Notes: a model not told the origin generated them from the sequence alone. DNA of 64,000 nt from Eublepharis macularius (GCF_028583425.1 NC_072800.1:90162501-90226500); one strand, 5' to 3'. Shown: positions 29,460-46,094, counted from the first letter of the stretch. Program-made: numbers and translations.

Positions 29460-30000
29460 AAAAGGAGCAAAGGAGAAAACAACGGTCAGGCCAGAACGCC
29501 CGTTCCTCAAGAGTGTTTTCTAGAACAGCTTCCTAAATAATACTTTCTCCCTCCCTCCTCCACTCCTGTAACATTGCTTCTCTTGTCCACTTTCAACCAC
29601 ATCACGCTTGCCCCATATTCCTGTTCCTACAAAGAAGCCCCATTTCAGCCACTCATGTGCACACATAGGATATTTGTTGAATATGTGGAGCTCTGCCAGA
29701 ACAGGACTATCGATGTAGTTCTTTCTACACATTATTCCATTGTGCCTACAGGGCATACACTGACGTTCAAACGAATAGAGGAGCCCCCTGCTTTTGTGGA
29801 GCTCCTCAAATAAATCACTTGATACTCATGAGGCATCTTAAGTCTGATACGAACCTTACTGCAAGGAACCTGAAATGGCTGAAGAGTTTTCTAGCAAACG
29901 ATGCATAGAAGGTTGTTGTGGAGGACTCTGATGGTGTGATCCTAACAAGAATCATACCCTTTTAAAGCAGGGACAGCCAGAGACCACTAAGGAAGGCTGG
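29460..30000. other. CCDC13 5' intron, no feature seen
   Basis: Lies between the inferred noncoding first exon and the ATG exon. No repeat or coding signal recognised. Confidence 0.5.
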
Positions 30001-30009
30001 GGTTGTAAC

Positions 30010-30486
30010 CAGGGGTCATTTCGTAGAAAAAGAGTGGCAGGAACTCATTAGCATAACTCATTTGCATATGCCACGCACCTTGACATCACTGAAAGTGTGT
30101 TATTAGCATAACTGATTTGCATATGCCCCACCCACTGACATCACTTATCCTGGCTGTTTTGGACCCAATCCTGAAAAAAGGGGCCCAAAATGGCAAAAAG
30201 GGGCTGAAAATGGCCAAAAAGGGGCCCCAAATGGTCAGGACTGGGCTGCTGCTGAGCGGGAGAGTGATCCACCACCCATCAGAGGCCTGATCCTGGCTGT
30301 TTCGGGGCCCATCCTGGCTGTTTTGGGCCGGATCCTGGCCATTTTGAGCCCGAATTGGGCTGCTTTGGTCCTCAATCCAGGCCAAAACAGGCCCAAAATC
30401 AGGTGGGCGGAGCCACCTGACATGTGACCTTTTTGGAGAACTACCGGAATGGCGTTCCTGCGCGTTCCCCCTCAAAATCAGCTCTG
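30010..30486. mobile_element. hAT-type MITE (CAGGGGTCATTT family), 8 bp TSD
   Basis: Left end CAGGGGTCATTTCGTAG, right end TCAGCTCTG. Flanks GTTGTAAC (30002-30009) and GTTGTAAT (30487-30494). The interior is a degenerate array of 'ttttgggccc' and 'atggc' units. Same family at 48973 and 50498. Confidence 0.75.
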
Positions 30487-30597
30487 GTTGTAATGTAGAG
30501 GAAGGCAATGGCAAACCAACTCTATTCATCTCTTGCCTTGAAAACTCCATGGTCCTGAGGTTGACATGAGTCAGTTACGACTTCAAAGCATATGTAT

Positions 30598-30795
30598 TGC
30601 CCAAGTTAGCCTGGTCTTGTCTGATCTTGGAAGCTAAGCATGGTCAGCTTTAATTAATACTTGGATGGCTGATCACCAAGGCTAGGGGCACTACGCAGAG
30701 GAAGGCAATGGCACACCGCTTCTGAATGTCTCTTGCTTTGAAAACCCTACGGGGTCGACATAAGTTGGCTGTGACTTGACAGCACTTACTTATTT
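30598..30795 (+). mobile_element. 5S rRNA-derived SINE, older copy
   Basis: 'gtctgatcttggaagctaag' and 'aatacttggatggctgatcacc' are closer to 5S rRNA than to the other copies (TACTTGGATGG). The body 'gaggaaggcaatggcacacc' follows. Confidence 0.7.
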
Positions 30796-30999
30796 ATTTT
30801 CGATTTTTATTCCGCCCTCCCTGCACAGGCAGGCTCACAGAAGTCCACTGAAGTTAAAAGACTCGCTATGTGGGTCTAAGCCTGTGGGTTGCCATATTGC
30901 TTTTTAATATTTATGTAAAATGTTCTATAATATTTCTGAAGTTTTGGTTTTGGGTGTCATCTATATGCACAACCAACCGCATGTCTTTTTCAAGGTCAG

Positions 31000-31113
31000 A
31001 TTCCATAAAAGGAGAAAAGCTGGATAAAAATACTGGTTCCGTCACATTGCTTATTAGATGTCTCATCCTGTCGATTACATTGATGTACACTGTGTAATCT
31101 GCCTTGAGTCTCA
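31000..31113 (+). mobile_element. LINE 3' end preceding the AACC array
   Basis: 'gatgtctcatcctgtcgatt' and 'gtgtaatctgccttgagtctc' match the LINE tails at 22450 and 35740. It runs directly into the tetranucleotide array. Confidence 0.55.
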
Positions 31114-31220
31114 ACCAACCAACCAACCAACCAACCAACCAACCAACCAACCAACCAACCAACCAACCAACCAACCAACCAACCAACCAACCAACCAACC
31201 AACCAACCAACCAACCAACT
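31114..31220. repeat. (AACC)n microsatellite
   Basis: About 26 uninterrupted AACC units. On the minus strand it reads as an artificial LVGW repeat frame, which is not a gene. Confidence 0.97.
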
Positions 31221-31769
31221 AACGAGTAGGGGACGCAGTCCATCAGAAACCTGACTGGTTCCAAAGATCACTGCTAATTATTGTGATGACAGAAATCACC
31301 CATTTCAGATTCAAGGGAGCACCCAGAGTACAGCACAAGCCTATAAATGTCTACTCACAAGTCAATCCTGTTACTCACAAGTAAATGTGCATAATCTCAG
31401 CCTTAGTCTGCGGCATCCAAAACAGCAGAAAATCTCGTGGCACTCGGAAAAATTAGCGAAAGCTTTTACCAAGATGACTCTGTTTATCTTTCAGGAGCCC
31501 CTCCAAATCACTGCTTAATTCTATTGACTAATTCGATGCTCAAAAACTTCTTGCAACATTTTGCTATCTGCATAAGATGTATGGTTTGCAGGGGGGCTGT
31601 GGGCGTGCATCGGCCTCCTGGATCCACCTCTTGCCTGCATTGTATTAGCCCTTTTAATTTCTAAACATATGAATGGAGGAAGCTAAGCTCTTTTTTTAAA
31701 AGAAAAACCTTGAGTTTAAGCATTACAATGAAAAAATATTCACATGACTTCACCCCACACTCCCCAAAT

Positions 31770-31980
31770 AGGGTTGCCAACGCTGGGGTTAAAAATTCCT
31801 GGAGATTTGGGAAGCAGCCCCGGGAGGGTGAGGTTTGGGGAGGGGAAGGAGAGCTCAGCAGGGTATAAGGTCCTAGAGTCCACCCTGCAAAGCAGACATT
31901 TTCAGGGGAACTGAGCTCTGCAGATCACTTGACATCCTGGGAGGTCTCCAGGCCCCACTGGAGGTTGGGAACCCTGCTAT
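31770..31980. repeat. Interspersed 'agggttgccaac' repeat
   Basis: Begins TAGGGTTGCCAACGCTGG and ends 'ggaggttgggaaccctg', with 'ttcctggagatttggg' inside. The same family recurs at 32328-32535, 32902-33105, 49810-50005, 50200-50420, 53070-53265, 62565-62785 and 62826-63015. Confidence 0.7.
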
Positions 31981-32134
31981 CAAAGACAAAACGGGAATAG
32001 GGCAAGGATGGGCACCAGTAAAAGGGGGTGCGGCAAAAGAAGGGCAATTGCAGAGTGTGGAATTTGGGGGTTGGATAGCCTCCCTTTTTGCAAATGTGTT
32101 TAAACACTTTAAAAAGAAGTTTTAAGCGGTAGCC

Positions 32135-32225
32135 TCGAACAGCAAGATTTGAGCGCGGTGGCACCTTAGAGACCAGCAAGATTTCCAGAGTGTAAGCTTT
32201 CGGGAGTCACAGCTCCTTTTTTGAG
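32135..32225 (-). mobile_element. Penelope-like fragment, decayed hammerhead
   Basis: On the minus strand 'ggagctgtgactcccgaaagc' (32217-32197) keeps stem II and GAAAGCTT, but the CTGANGA box is gone. The 'cttgctggtctctaaggtgc' body follows. Confidence 0.5.
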
Positions 32226-32682
32226 AAGGGGGTCCTAAATGGGAGTGGGCAGGAAGCATGGCTCTTCTCTTTCCTCCTACTTGCATCCCTGGGGAGGAAC
32301 GGGAGGGGAAGAAGAGGACCAGCAGCAGGGTTGCCAACCTCCCGGTGAGTCCTGGAGATCTGGAATCACAACTGATTAACAAGCCCCATAGATCAGTTCC
32401 TCTGGAGAAAACGGCTTCTTTGGAAGGTGGATTTTATGGCATGAAACTTTGCCGAGGCCCCTCCCTAAACCCTGCCCTCCCTAGGCTCCGCCCACACATC
32501 TCCAGGAATTTCTCACAGTGGAGTTGGCAACCCTTCCCACCTCGCTTTTCTGCCCCCAGAAGAGCGCGACTTGCCGGCTTTCTCTCCCTCCCTGCCCCTC
32601 CTCACCTCTCCGGCCGGGTCTTGCCAGGCGAGGCCTTCCCACGGAGGCCGAGGCCTAGCGCCAGGCCTCGGAGCAGGACGCG

Positions 32683-32696
32683 GTTGCCATGGCAAC
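32683..32696. promoter_or_regulatory. RFX X-box 1
   Basis: GTTGCCATGGCAAC is a perfectly palindromic match to the RFX consensus GTNRCC-N0-3-RGYAAC. RFX2/RFX3 bind such boxes close to the start sites of ciliary genes. CCDC13 is a ciliogenesis gene and this is its presumed promoter. Confidence 0.85.
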
Positions 32697-32697
32697 C

Positions 32698-32711
32698 GTC
32701 GCCATGGAGAC
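32698..32711. promoter_or_regulatory. RFX X-box 2
   Basis: GTCGCCATGGAGAC begins one base after the first box. The left half-site is good and the right half is weaker (GGAGAC). Together they form a tandem pair. Confidence 0.65.
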
Positions 32712-33109
32712 GCTGCAGGGCCTAAGCAGGGAAAGGGAAAACAGCTTGTCTGCCCTGGGGTTGCCAACCTCCTGTAATGACAACTCGCCTCGATTATAAG
32801 CAGGGTTGCCAACCTCCAGGTAGAACCTAGAGATCTGCAATGACAAGTGAGCTCCAGATCGTGAGCAGGGTTGCCAACCTCCAGGTAGCTCAGCTGCTCT
32901 AGGGTTGTCAGGTCCAGGTTAGGAAAGTTCAGATTTGGGGGATGGATCCTGGAGACGGCAAGATTTGGGGAGGGGAGAGGTATAATGCCATAGAGTCCAT
33001 CTTCCAAAACAACCATTTTCTCCAGGGGAACTGATCTGTCACCTGGAGATCAGTTGCAATTCCGGGGGATCTCCAGCCACCACCTGGAGACTGGCAACCC
33101 TACTCAGCT

Positions 33110-34080
33110 CTGTCTACCCCAGGAATGACACGGGATCAGCGCCCCTAAAAGTCCAAATTGTGCTCCAAACATCAGGCCTGCCTCTGTCCATTTAAACAAT
33201 CCCATCTTAGGGAAGAGCGTTCAGGCGCCTGCTCCATCATGTGCTTAAGTCATCCTTTGAAAAAACGCATTACGTTTGTGAGCATGGCCAAGCGGCCAAA
33301 GGCATTAACTTAGTTTATTTAAGAATGCTGCTCTTTAAACATGAGTAAGTGCCTAGGAGTTGAAGAATAACCTTCTTAGCCCTGAAAAAGCTGAAACTGA
33401 AACCATCACTTTTATATGTTTAGGTTCACCCAGGCCTCTACACGAGAGGCATGAAAGAGGCCGTAAGATTTTTCTTATTCTTCAGTGCTCCTCTCTCGGA
33501 AATACAGCTGCCAAGGCAAAGAAAACTGGCTACAGCCTTGAACCCAGGACTATTGACTACGCTTTTCTCAACAAAAGGGTATAGACAGGACCAGCCTAAG
33601 TTGAACAGGTGAAGCTCTCCCAGGAATTTCTTGCAGGAATTCCAGACTACATGCCTTGGTCCTGTACCACACATCGTTATTTCCCTTTCAAACCAAAAGC
33701 AGCCCTGGGAAAAATCCACCCCTCTTCGCCCTTCAATAAGCCTCTCAGTTCACACTCAAGAGGCATGGGTTAGCATTCTGACTTCTTGTTCTAAGAGGTG
33801 TACTTGCATTCTCTGCATGAAGTGTTTGCAAATCAACACAGCAAAGATTTCTCTCTCATTTTACAAGACACTACATTCACAGGCAAATTAAATTTAGCTA
33901 GAAATTAAACTACTGAGTTTCAGAGAAAAAAAGCATAGATTGCTGAAATGGCTTCCCAAGTGACTAAGAGCAAAGGTATTATTTTTTACTATTAAGATCT
34001 GTTCTAGCTGCAGTCCTAGTACCCCCATGATACTGTAGCTCTGTATCTACTCTTTTCTCCTCTGATGTAACTGGCTCCAG
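33110..34080. other. Intergenic spacer between CCDC13 promoter and HIGD1A 3' end
   Basis: Short open frames on both strands have no recognisable product. No repeat family was recognised. Confidence 0.5.
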
Positions 34081-35362
34081 AAGAGGACCCTGTAGCAACG
34101 TGAAACTTTATTCTTACTTGCCTGTCAGCTGGCACGAAGAGGTCTTTGTAATACCACAAGCCCAAAATTTGCTTAAAACTCTACTTTCCCTCACTTTTAA
34201 AATTTTTGTAACATCTGGTCTGATGAAAAGTTCTAGGAAAGTTGAAAGTTCGCGCACTGCTATATGACAGACAGAAAGGGGGTCCTAAAGAAGATATTAC
34301 ATACGTAGATTGTTTTCCAGAAGAGGATAACTAGTACTGTCCATGCTTTTATCAGTCAACAAGACTGCACAAATCACTGCTGTCACACAGTAAGATTGTT
34401 CTTATGTAACGTATTTAATAAAACCAGTCATTGGATTAGACAGATGTACTGAATTAACATTATTTTCACTACCATGATGTAAGGAATGCAAACAACTTGA
34501 GATTTTTACAGATTTTAAACTCCACTGCAGACACATAATTCCCAAGTCTGTTAGAAATCAACACCTAGTTGTTGTTAAACATCACTTGGTGATTTGTGGA
34601 AGAAAATACTCAGCATAACCAATATTCCAAAGCATTCCAAGAGGTTTTTACTGCTAGAATTATTTCAAGAGTGAACTTTGAAGATCTTTAAAATACTGTG
34701 TAACATACACCCAACAAAAAAATGTGCAATTTACAAAAATAATTGTAAGAAACTGCAATGTCTCCTCCAGCCAAAGTAGTCAGGCTGCCACAATTTGATT
34801 ACTACTGTGTAATAAATAAAAAAAATAATTTAATTGATTATTTAAGGCTTGATAATGTAGATGGGGGGGGGGGGAATCCAGGGACTAACCCACAACACAG
34901 TTTGTCTTAGAGGAGCTAAAAAGGTTTTAAAGAATTCAGAGCTAGTGAGAGTCAGACTGAGGTTCTTGTAACTCTTTGATCAGCGCGGCATAAACTGTGG
35001 CAAACCTCCCTCCGTTTCCTTGCTTCATTACTCCAATCACAGCCTTCAGAAGAGCACCAAGGAATGAAATTCTGGACCACAAAGAGTACCTGCCCATTCT
35101 GAACAGTGAAAAGGAAAGGTGAAGCAGGGTGAAATCTACAGACTATCAAAAGTGTGTGGCCTCAATCGAGAAAAGGGGAACACTGAGCACAACAACCTAA
35201 GCTGGAGTTCGACTGGCAGCACAGAAGTGCTTACACTAGCAATGAGATGTATTATTGTTTAGAACTACCCCCTCGTGTTTTGTGTTCATTGCTGAACCAC
35301 CTCAGTGTCACGTCTATCACTCAAGCACATAAGAACATCAGCACACACAGGTTGGCTTTTCT
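34080..35362 (-). other. Probable HIGD1A 3' UTR
   Basis: About 1.25 kb of AT-rich, apparently single-copy sequence follows the stop codon. A minus-strand AATAAA lies at 34112-34107 and is the best poly(A) signal candidate. Weaker ATTAAA variants lie near 34410 and 34825. The length is plausible for this gene, but the 3' end is inferred. Confidence 0.45.
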
Positions 35363-40951
<5,589 letters not shown>

Positions 40952-41300
40952 GTTGACTGCAAGAAAAGAAGAAGAAAACCATTAAGAAACAACTAAATTC
41001 ATCCTCTGCTGAAAAACCCAGAAGTTCTTTACATTTCGTTCAGACCTTGCTTAATCCAGCTTTATGGTTCAGATGCTTAGAAGGCTAGCTCAGCATCTAG
41101 CGGTCTGATGTCCTTCCTCTCAATCCATCGATGCTACAAGCTGCTGTGCGCTTAAGATAACTCAAAACCCCACAGAGGTGTACTTCTTACAGCAGACCAA
41201 CCAAGCTGAAGAGCCCTTCTTTCAAGGCTAGTATAGCCTGGCTCTGGATCGAGAGGGGACACACATTATTTCAGGGTTTGCTATCAGGAAGAAACTATAG

Positions 41301-41800
41301 CAGGGGTGGCCAAACCGCGGCTTGCATGTGGCTCTTCTAGACATATTGTGTGGCTCCCAGAGGTCTCTTGAGTATTGCCATGGCTGTACAGTTTATTTTA
41401 GTTTAGTTTCTTTCCCTCCCTTCCCTTCTTTCCTTCCATGTCTTTCCCTCCCTCCCTTTCCTTCTTTGCACGTCTTTCATATTTTCAATAAAAATGTTGG
41501 GATTGCCAGGTCCAACTTAGAAAATACCTGGGTACTTTGTGGGTGAAGCCTATCAAGGATGTGATATCACCTTTGTCAAAGGTCAGGTGACGGCTCTTCC
41601 TAAGCTCCACCCCTTCCGATTATGGCACTTCCAGCATACTGCACCAAAACCCCACCCCTTCCTGTGATGTCAGTTTCAGGACACTCCCCCAAACTCGCCT
41701 CTTCCTCTGAAGTCACTTCAACGCATCACGCCTTGCAGCTCTCAAACATCTGATGTTTATTCTATGTGGCTCTTACATTAAGCACGTTTGGCCACCCTTG
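41301..41800. mobile_element. 500 bp hAT-type non-autonomous element, perfect 8 bp TSD
   Basis: Termini CAGGGGTGGCCAAACCG and CGTTTGGCCACCCTTG. Both flanks are AACTATAG (41293-41300 and 41801-41808). 'tgtggctcttctag' near the left end and 'tgtggctcttac' near the right are subterminal. No transposase frame. Confidence 0.9.
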
Positions 41801-41949
41801 AACTATAGCATCACCTGGGTTCAGGCCAAGCCCGCTTCTCCCACTGGCTGTTTTAGCATACAGATGAGCAAGGTAGCGAAGAATGGACTGAAAATTTTGC
41901 CGAGGCATATTTTAGGCCTGGTTTCATCCAATCCCGGTCTTTTCAAATA

Positions 41950-42870
41950 ACTTGTACAGGCGAGTCAAGACAGCTAGTCTGCACTCTTTGACTACAGTTA
42001 TTGTGCTTTGCAAATGAAAAGTACAAGGTGTGTTGTGAAGCACCACTGCTGATCTGCCCTCAAGTCACAATAGTGAGACCTTCCAATGGAAGTGTGGGGA
42101 GGGGTCATAGCAGAAGGACCCAGCTCTGCCGCTAAAGAGCGGGCGCCTCTCATTTAACACAATATGCAAAAAACAAGGATTGTAAAGTCCTCGGCCTACA
42201 AGCAGCAGAAGCCTTTCTGAATTATGTCAAGGCCCAGGATAGGGTGGGGCTGGACAGGAGAGGCCACTGAGGGCCTGGCAATGTCTAGGCTATGACGTGT
42301 CAAGAGGAGCAGAAATAGGCACCAATTCTAAGATACTCTAAGAATTTTAAGATATTCTAAGAAGACAGATGCCTCAAAGGCTGCCCCCGAAATCTAGGGA
42401 CTGTGAAACGGAAGCTGACTATTTCAAACAGAATTTGTGATATTTTGACCCCCGTCCCTTAATCAAGCTACAGGAAGCTTCTAAAACCTCACGAGAGTCG
42501 AGACAGTATTCAATAATGACCGTCCAACTAAAAGCTGAAGGTCAGAGAGAGACTTTTCACAAAGGATATGGAAAACAAGGAACAGAACAAAGCTATTCTT
42601 TAAAACTACCCATGGCACTAAATCAGCCTGAACGCTGGGGTATCTCCTAGTGCCTTAGGAAGACATCAAGTCACAGACGTTAATGACATCTTAGTAACTC
42701 TTGGCTGTTTCATATATTCCAATTCTCCAGTGTACGTTAAACAAAGAAGAGGACAAGTTTTTAGCCACGACATGAATACAGACAGGGAGCTAAAGCTTCA
42801 TACCGTTCCTGAGTGTGGAATTATGGAACTCAACAAAGGCCTCAAGCAGTGGGAACATGCCACAGAGCAG
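41950..42870. other. HIGD1A intron 1, no feature seen
   Basis: Mixed unique sequence with no recognised exon, RNA gene or repeat. Confidence 0.45.
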
Positions 42871-43082
42871 GGCCGATTCCAGACGGCCCTCTGCAATCCG
42901 AAACGTTGCGCGTTGTCGCGCGTCATCGCGCGGAAAACGCGAAATATCGCGTTTTCTCGCACGAGTTTTGTGCGACCTCACGCAAAACTCGTGCGAGAAA
43001 ACGCGATATTTTGCGTTTTCCGCGCAATGACGCGCGACAACGCGCAACGTTTCGGATTGCAGAGGGCCGTCTGGAATCGGCC
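42871..43082. mobile_element. GGCC-family CpG-rich palindromic MITE, TSD CAG
   Basis: GGCCGATTCCAGACGGCC and GGCCGTCTGGAATCGGCC termini, CAG on both sides (42868-42870 and 43083-43085). The stem is almost perfect and packed with GCGCG, TCGCGCG and 'aaaacgcgaaat' units. Short frames across it are artefacts. Confidence 0.9.
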
Positions 43083-43199
43083 CAGGTTTTCAAAAGGTGG
43101 TAGCCCTAAACTGACAATGCCCAAATATCAGTGCTCGGAAATGTGGGTCCACCACACATTTCAGAGGCTCTGGTATGCCTCAAGTATCTGATAAATACG

Positions 43200-43880
43200 T
43201 CACTGCGTGACACGCTGCTCTGATCTTGCCTTCTTCCAGTCATCCCCCATTGTTGGCAAGTACTCCTGCCGCTTCTTCATTGGTCATGTGTGAATGGACC
43301 ATTCACCAGCCAAACTACCCTCCACAGCTCATGGAGAGCCATATTCACAATTACCAGCAACCAAAAAGAGCCACGTAACATTTGTATGCCCAGCACATCG
43401 CCCCAAACACAGACGTACAACCCTCTAATTGCCAGAGTATCTCTGCGCACGTAGGGCTCTCCCTGCCCACCACTGTTGAACCTTAGCCAGCCTTTGTATA
43501 TAATAATAATAACTATACTGTATCTGGAGTGACGGAAAGGCTTCCCTCTGTGCCTTCTGGCTCAGCAGCTCAGGCAACAGTGAGACTGCCAACACACCCA
43601 GAAAAGAGCAAACCAGTCATGGAGAAAGGGGAGAGAAATCACCCCTACCTCGTTGTGGCAAGATTGCTCTTGGTGTGGCTACCAGAATGATGGCAGCAGT
43701 GGTTGTATTGTCTCCTCAGTGGCCAGATTGCTCTCCTCCAGGCAGCTTTTTTGGTGTTAGGATGGGAGTTCAGAAGCTGTGGAGAAGGATTGGAGGATTG
43801 AAGTGCCGCATTTGAGAACAGGGCTCAGAAGAGCCACAAATGGCAGGTCAAAGAGCCACACGGGACTCCCGAGTCACAGA
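43200..43880. mobile_element. hAT-like internal fragment(s)
   Basis: 'gagagccatattcacaatta' and 'accaaaaagagccacgtaac' (43334-43378) and 'aagagccacacgggactccc' (43850-43870) resemble the interior of GGCTCTT-rich hAT elements. No termini or TSD seen. Confidence 0.35.
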
Positions 43881-44224
43881 GTATCATTTGCCTAGACAGC
43901 AGAAGTACTTTCCCTAAGGAGACATGCCCAGAACTGCTATTCCCAGTGAAATATGGGAGGGGGAGTCCTCAGCTACTTTAAAAAGAAACTTTTCCAGGTG
44001 CAGCATCTATAATTTCAGTTAAGGAAAAAAAAAATCTCAGCTATCAGAAGTTTGGGGAACACCGTCCCAGCCTTGAAAGCACCTACTTGATATTACAACA
44101 CAGAGACTTCCCTTACGTATCAACTTTGGACAAGTTCTCATTCTTCCGCCTCAGTTGCATCATATTCTCACTGCCAGCCCCTTTCAGGCCTCCAATTGCA
44201 TCATCACCGGTTGTCCTGATTACA

Positions 44225-44445
44225 CATTCTGTAACTCATTCTATTCCCAGAACCCTTCCACGCACTTCAGACGCACATCTTTACACACACACACGTGGTT
44301 GAATGCTTGACCCTAAGACACAATCACTAACTGCATTTGTTGTATCGTTGATTTTAATGTTTGCATTTTATATGTATGTTGTAAACCGCTTTGAGCACCA
44401 GACATGGTGGAGAGGGAGTATATAAGTTAAATAAATAAATCTATC
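44225..44445 (+). mobile_element. LINE 3' end
   Basis: 'gttgtaaaccgctttgagca' and 'gagagggagtatataagtta' followed by AATAAATAAAT, a LINE 3' tail in HIGD1A intron 1. Confidence 0.5.
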
Positions 44446-44723
44446 CCACCTCCTCTATCTATCTAGCACATCTTCATCCTACCGTTCCTCCAGAAAGGCT
44501 CACGGCACTCACACAGATCTCCTTCCTGTCTTTCACCTGATCTCTTCCTCATTCTGTCTGCTAAACACCCTAGCAGAGAATGTCATTTTGTTTCAAGGGT
44601 AACTCTTGAAGGTTTGAACTCTGCAGAATCCATTTTGCTTCACTTTTTTTTTTAAAAAAAGCTAGAAATAAAGAATCAAACAAATTAATGGCTAATACTA
44701 CTTCACCAGCGCATAATGAAAGT

Positions 44724-45053
44724 CGGGGCTTTTTTTTCTGGGAAAAGAGGTGGTGGAACTCAGTGAGTTGCCAGCACAGGGAGCAACTCTTGACGGGAGG
44801 TGGTGCCCCTGGTACCACATGTGCGTGCGCGCAATATGTGCACATGCTTCCAGGACAAATGATGTTACTTTGGGTCAGCTGGAAAGAGGGGGGAGTTTTT
44901 AAAAGTTTAAATCACCCTCAGCGAAAATGGTCACATGGCTGGTGGCCCCTCCCCTTGATCTCCAGACAGAGGGGAGTTTAGATTGCCCTCCGTGCCACTG
45001 TGTCCATTTTCAAGAGGTTCCAGAACTCCATTCCACTGTGAAAAAAAGCCCTG
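44724..45053. mobile_element. hAT-type foldback MITE (CAGGGC family), 8 bp TSD
   Basis: Left end CGGGGCTTTTTTTTCTGGG, right end GTGAAAAAAAGCCCTG. Flanks ATGAAAGT (44716-44723) and ATGAAAAT (45054-45061). The middle is expanded with 'gtgcgtgcgcgcaatatgtg'. Confidence 0.8.
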
Positions 45054-45247
45054 ATGAAAATGCTATGTGTTTTAATATAATTTTATGTGCTTTAGCATTG
45101 TTGTTTTATCATTTGTTGCTCTTATTTCATGTTTTACTTGGGTGTTTTAATGGGTCAATAGTGACTGCCTTTGGCCACCTGCAATAAACTTTTTTTCTGT
45201 TTAAAACAAACTAAATTTATGGAGAGACAGAGAATGATTCACCTAGC

Positions 45248-46048
45248 AAGCTTGCATGGCAGAGCAGGGACTTGAACCTTGCTCTCCCAGATCCTATTCC
45301 AGCACGCTAACCACTACTTATGAATGCCATGAGACAAAAGATTTGCAAAGACTACGAAGTCAAAAATGCCACCAGGCATATACTAATATTCAGTTGCAGA
45401 AAGAAGGGGAGAAGAGAAACAAATCTCCCGTCCAAATGCAGGGCAGCCACCCCAACAAAGGTCAGCTTAACTTTATGTATTTGTTCCCTGCCTTTCTCTA
45501 CAATGGGACCCAAAGGGGCTGACACCATCCTCCTCGCCTCCATTTTGTTCTCACAACAACCCTGCAAGGTAGACGAGGCTGAGCGTGTATAAGCAGCCCA
45601 AGGTTACCCAAGCAAGCATGCACAGCAGAGCAGAGGATCGAACCTGGCTCTCCCAGGTCCTATTCCCGCATGCTAACCACTACTTATGAAAGCCATGAGA
45701 CAAAAGATTGACAAAGGCTATAAACCATAAGTTAAATGTGCCACGGATCATATACTAATATTGCAGAAAGAAGGGGAAATGGAGAGAAATGGATCTCCCG
45801 TCCAAATGCAAGGCAGCAGCCACCCCAAAGTTTGGCTTAACTTTATGTATCTATTCCCTGCCTTTCTCCACAATGGGATCCAAAGGGGCTGATCTCTCCT
45901 CCATTTTGTTATCAGAACAACCCTGCAAGGTAGGCAAGGCTGAGCACGTGTAAGTGGCCCAAGGTCACCCAAAGGAAACTCGCATGGCAGAGCAGAGGAT
46001 CGAACCTGGGTCTCCCAGGTCCTGACCCTCTAACCACGATCCTCACTT
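45248..46048 (-). repeat. Tandem duplication of a SINE-containing unit, period about 365 bp
   Basis: 'acttatgaatgccatgagac' at 45317 recurs as 'acttatgaaagccatgagac' at 45682. Each unit holds a minus-strand tRNA-derived SINE (B-box-like sequence at about 45640 and 45998). About 85-90% identical by eye. Confidence 0.75.
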
Positions 46049-46094
46049 GCTTCTTGGGTGCATTTCGATCCCAGTCCCTCCTCTGAGGCATCTC

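Larger units (their letters stand above)
32560..32720 (-). promoter_or_regulatory. Inferred CCDC13 promoter and noncoding exon 1
   Basis: GC- and CpG-rich patch between two gene bodies, about 3.1 kb upstream of the CCDC13 ATG. It contains two X-box motifs (listed separately). A good minus-strand donor, GAGAG|GTGAGG, lies at 32605/32606. A short noncoding exon from about 32606 to about 32675 would splice to the acceptor at about 29455. No TATA box is visible. The TSS is inferred. Confidence 0.6.
32328..33110. repeat. Cluster of 'agggttgccaac' repeats around the CCDC13 promoter
   Basis: At least four partial or complete copies (32328-32535, 32755-32800, 32805-32862, 32866-33105) flank and almost abut the X-box region. 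The unique promoter patch is only about 200 bp wide. Confidence 0.65.

Noticed and set aside
30598-30700. Possible 5S rRNA gene
   Set aside because: Only the middle of 5S is present, with substitutions, and it continues into the shared SINE body.
30911-31271. Open frames with a long LVGW repeat
   Set aside because: Translation of the (AACC)n microsatellite; no splice or start context.
42730-43191. 153-codon plus-strand frame
   Set aside because: Runs through a palindromic MITE; the same residue pattern appears in overlapping frames on both strands.
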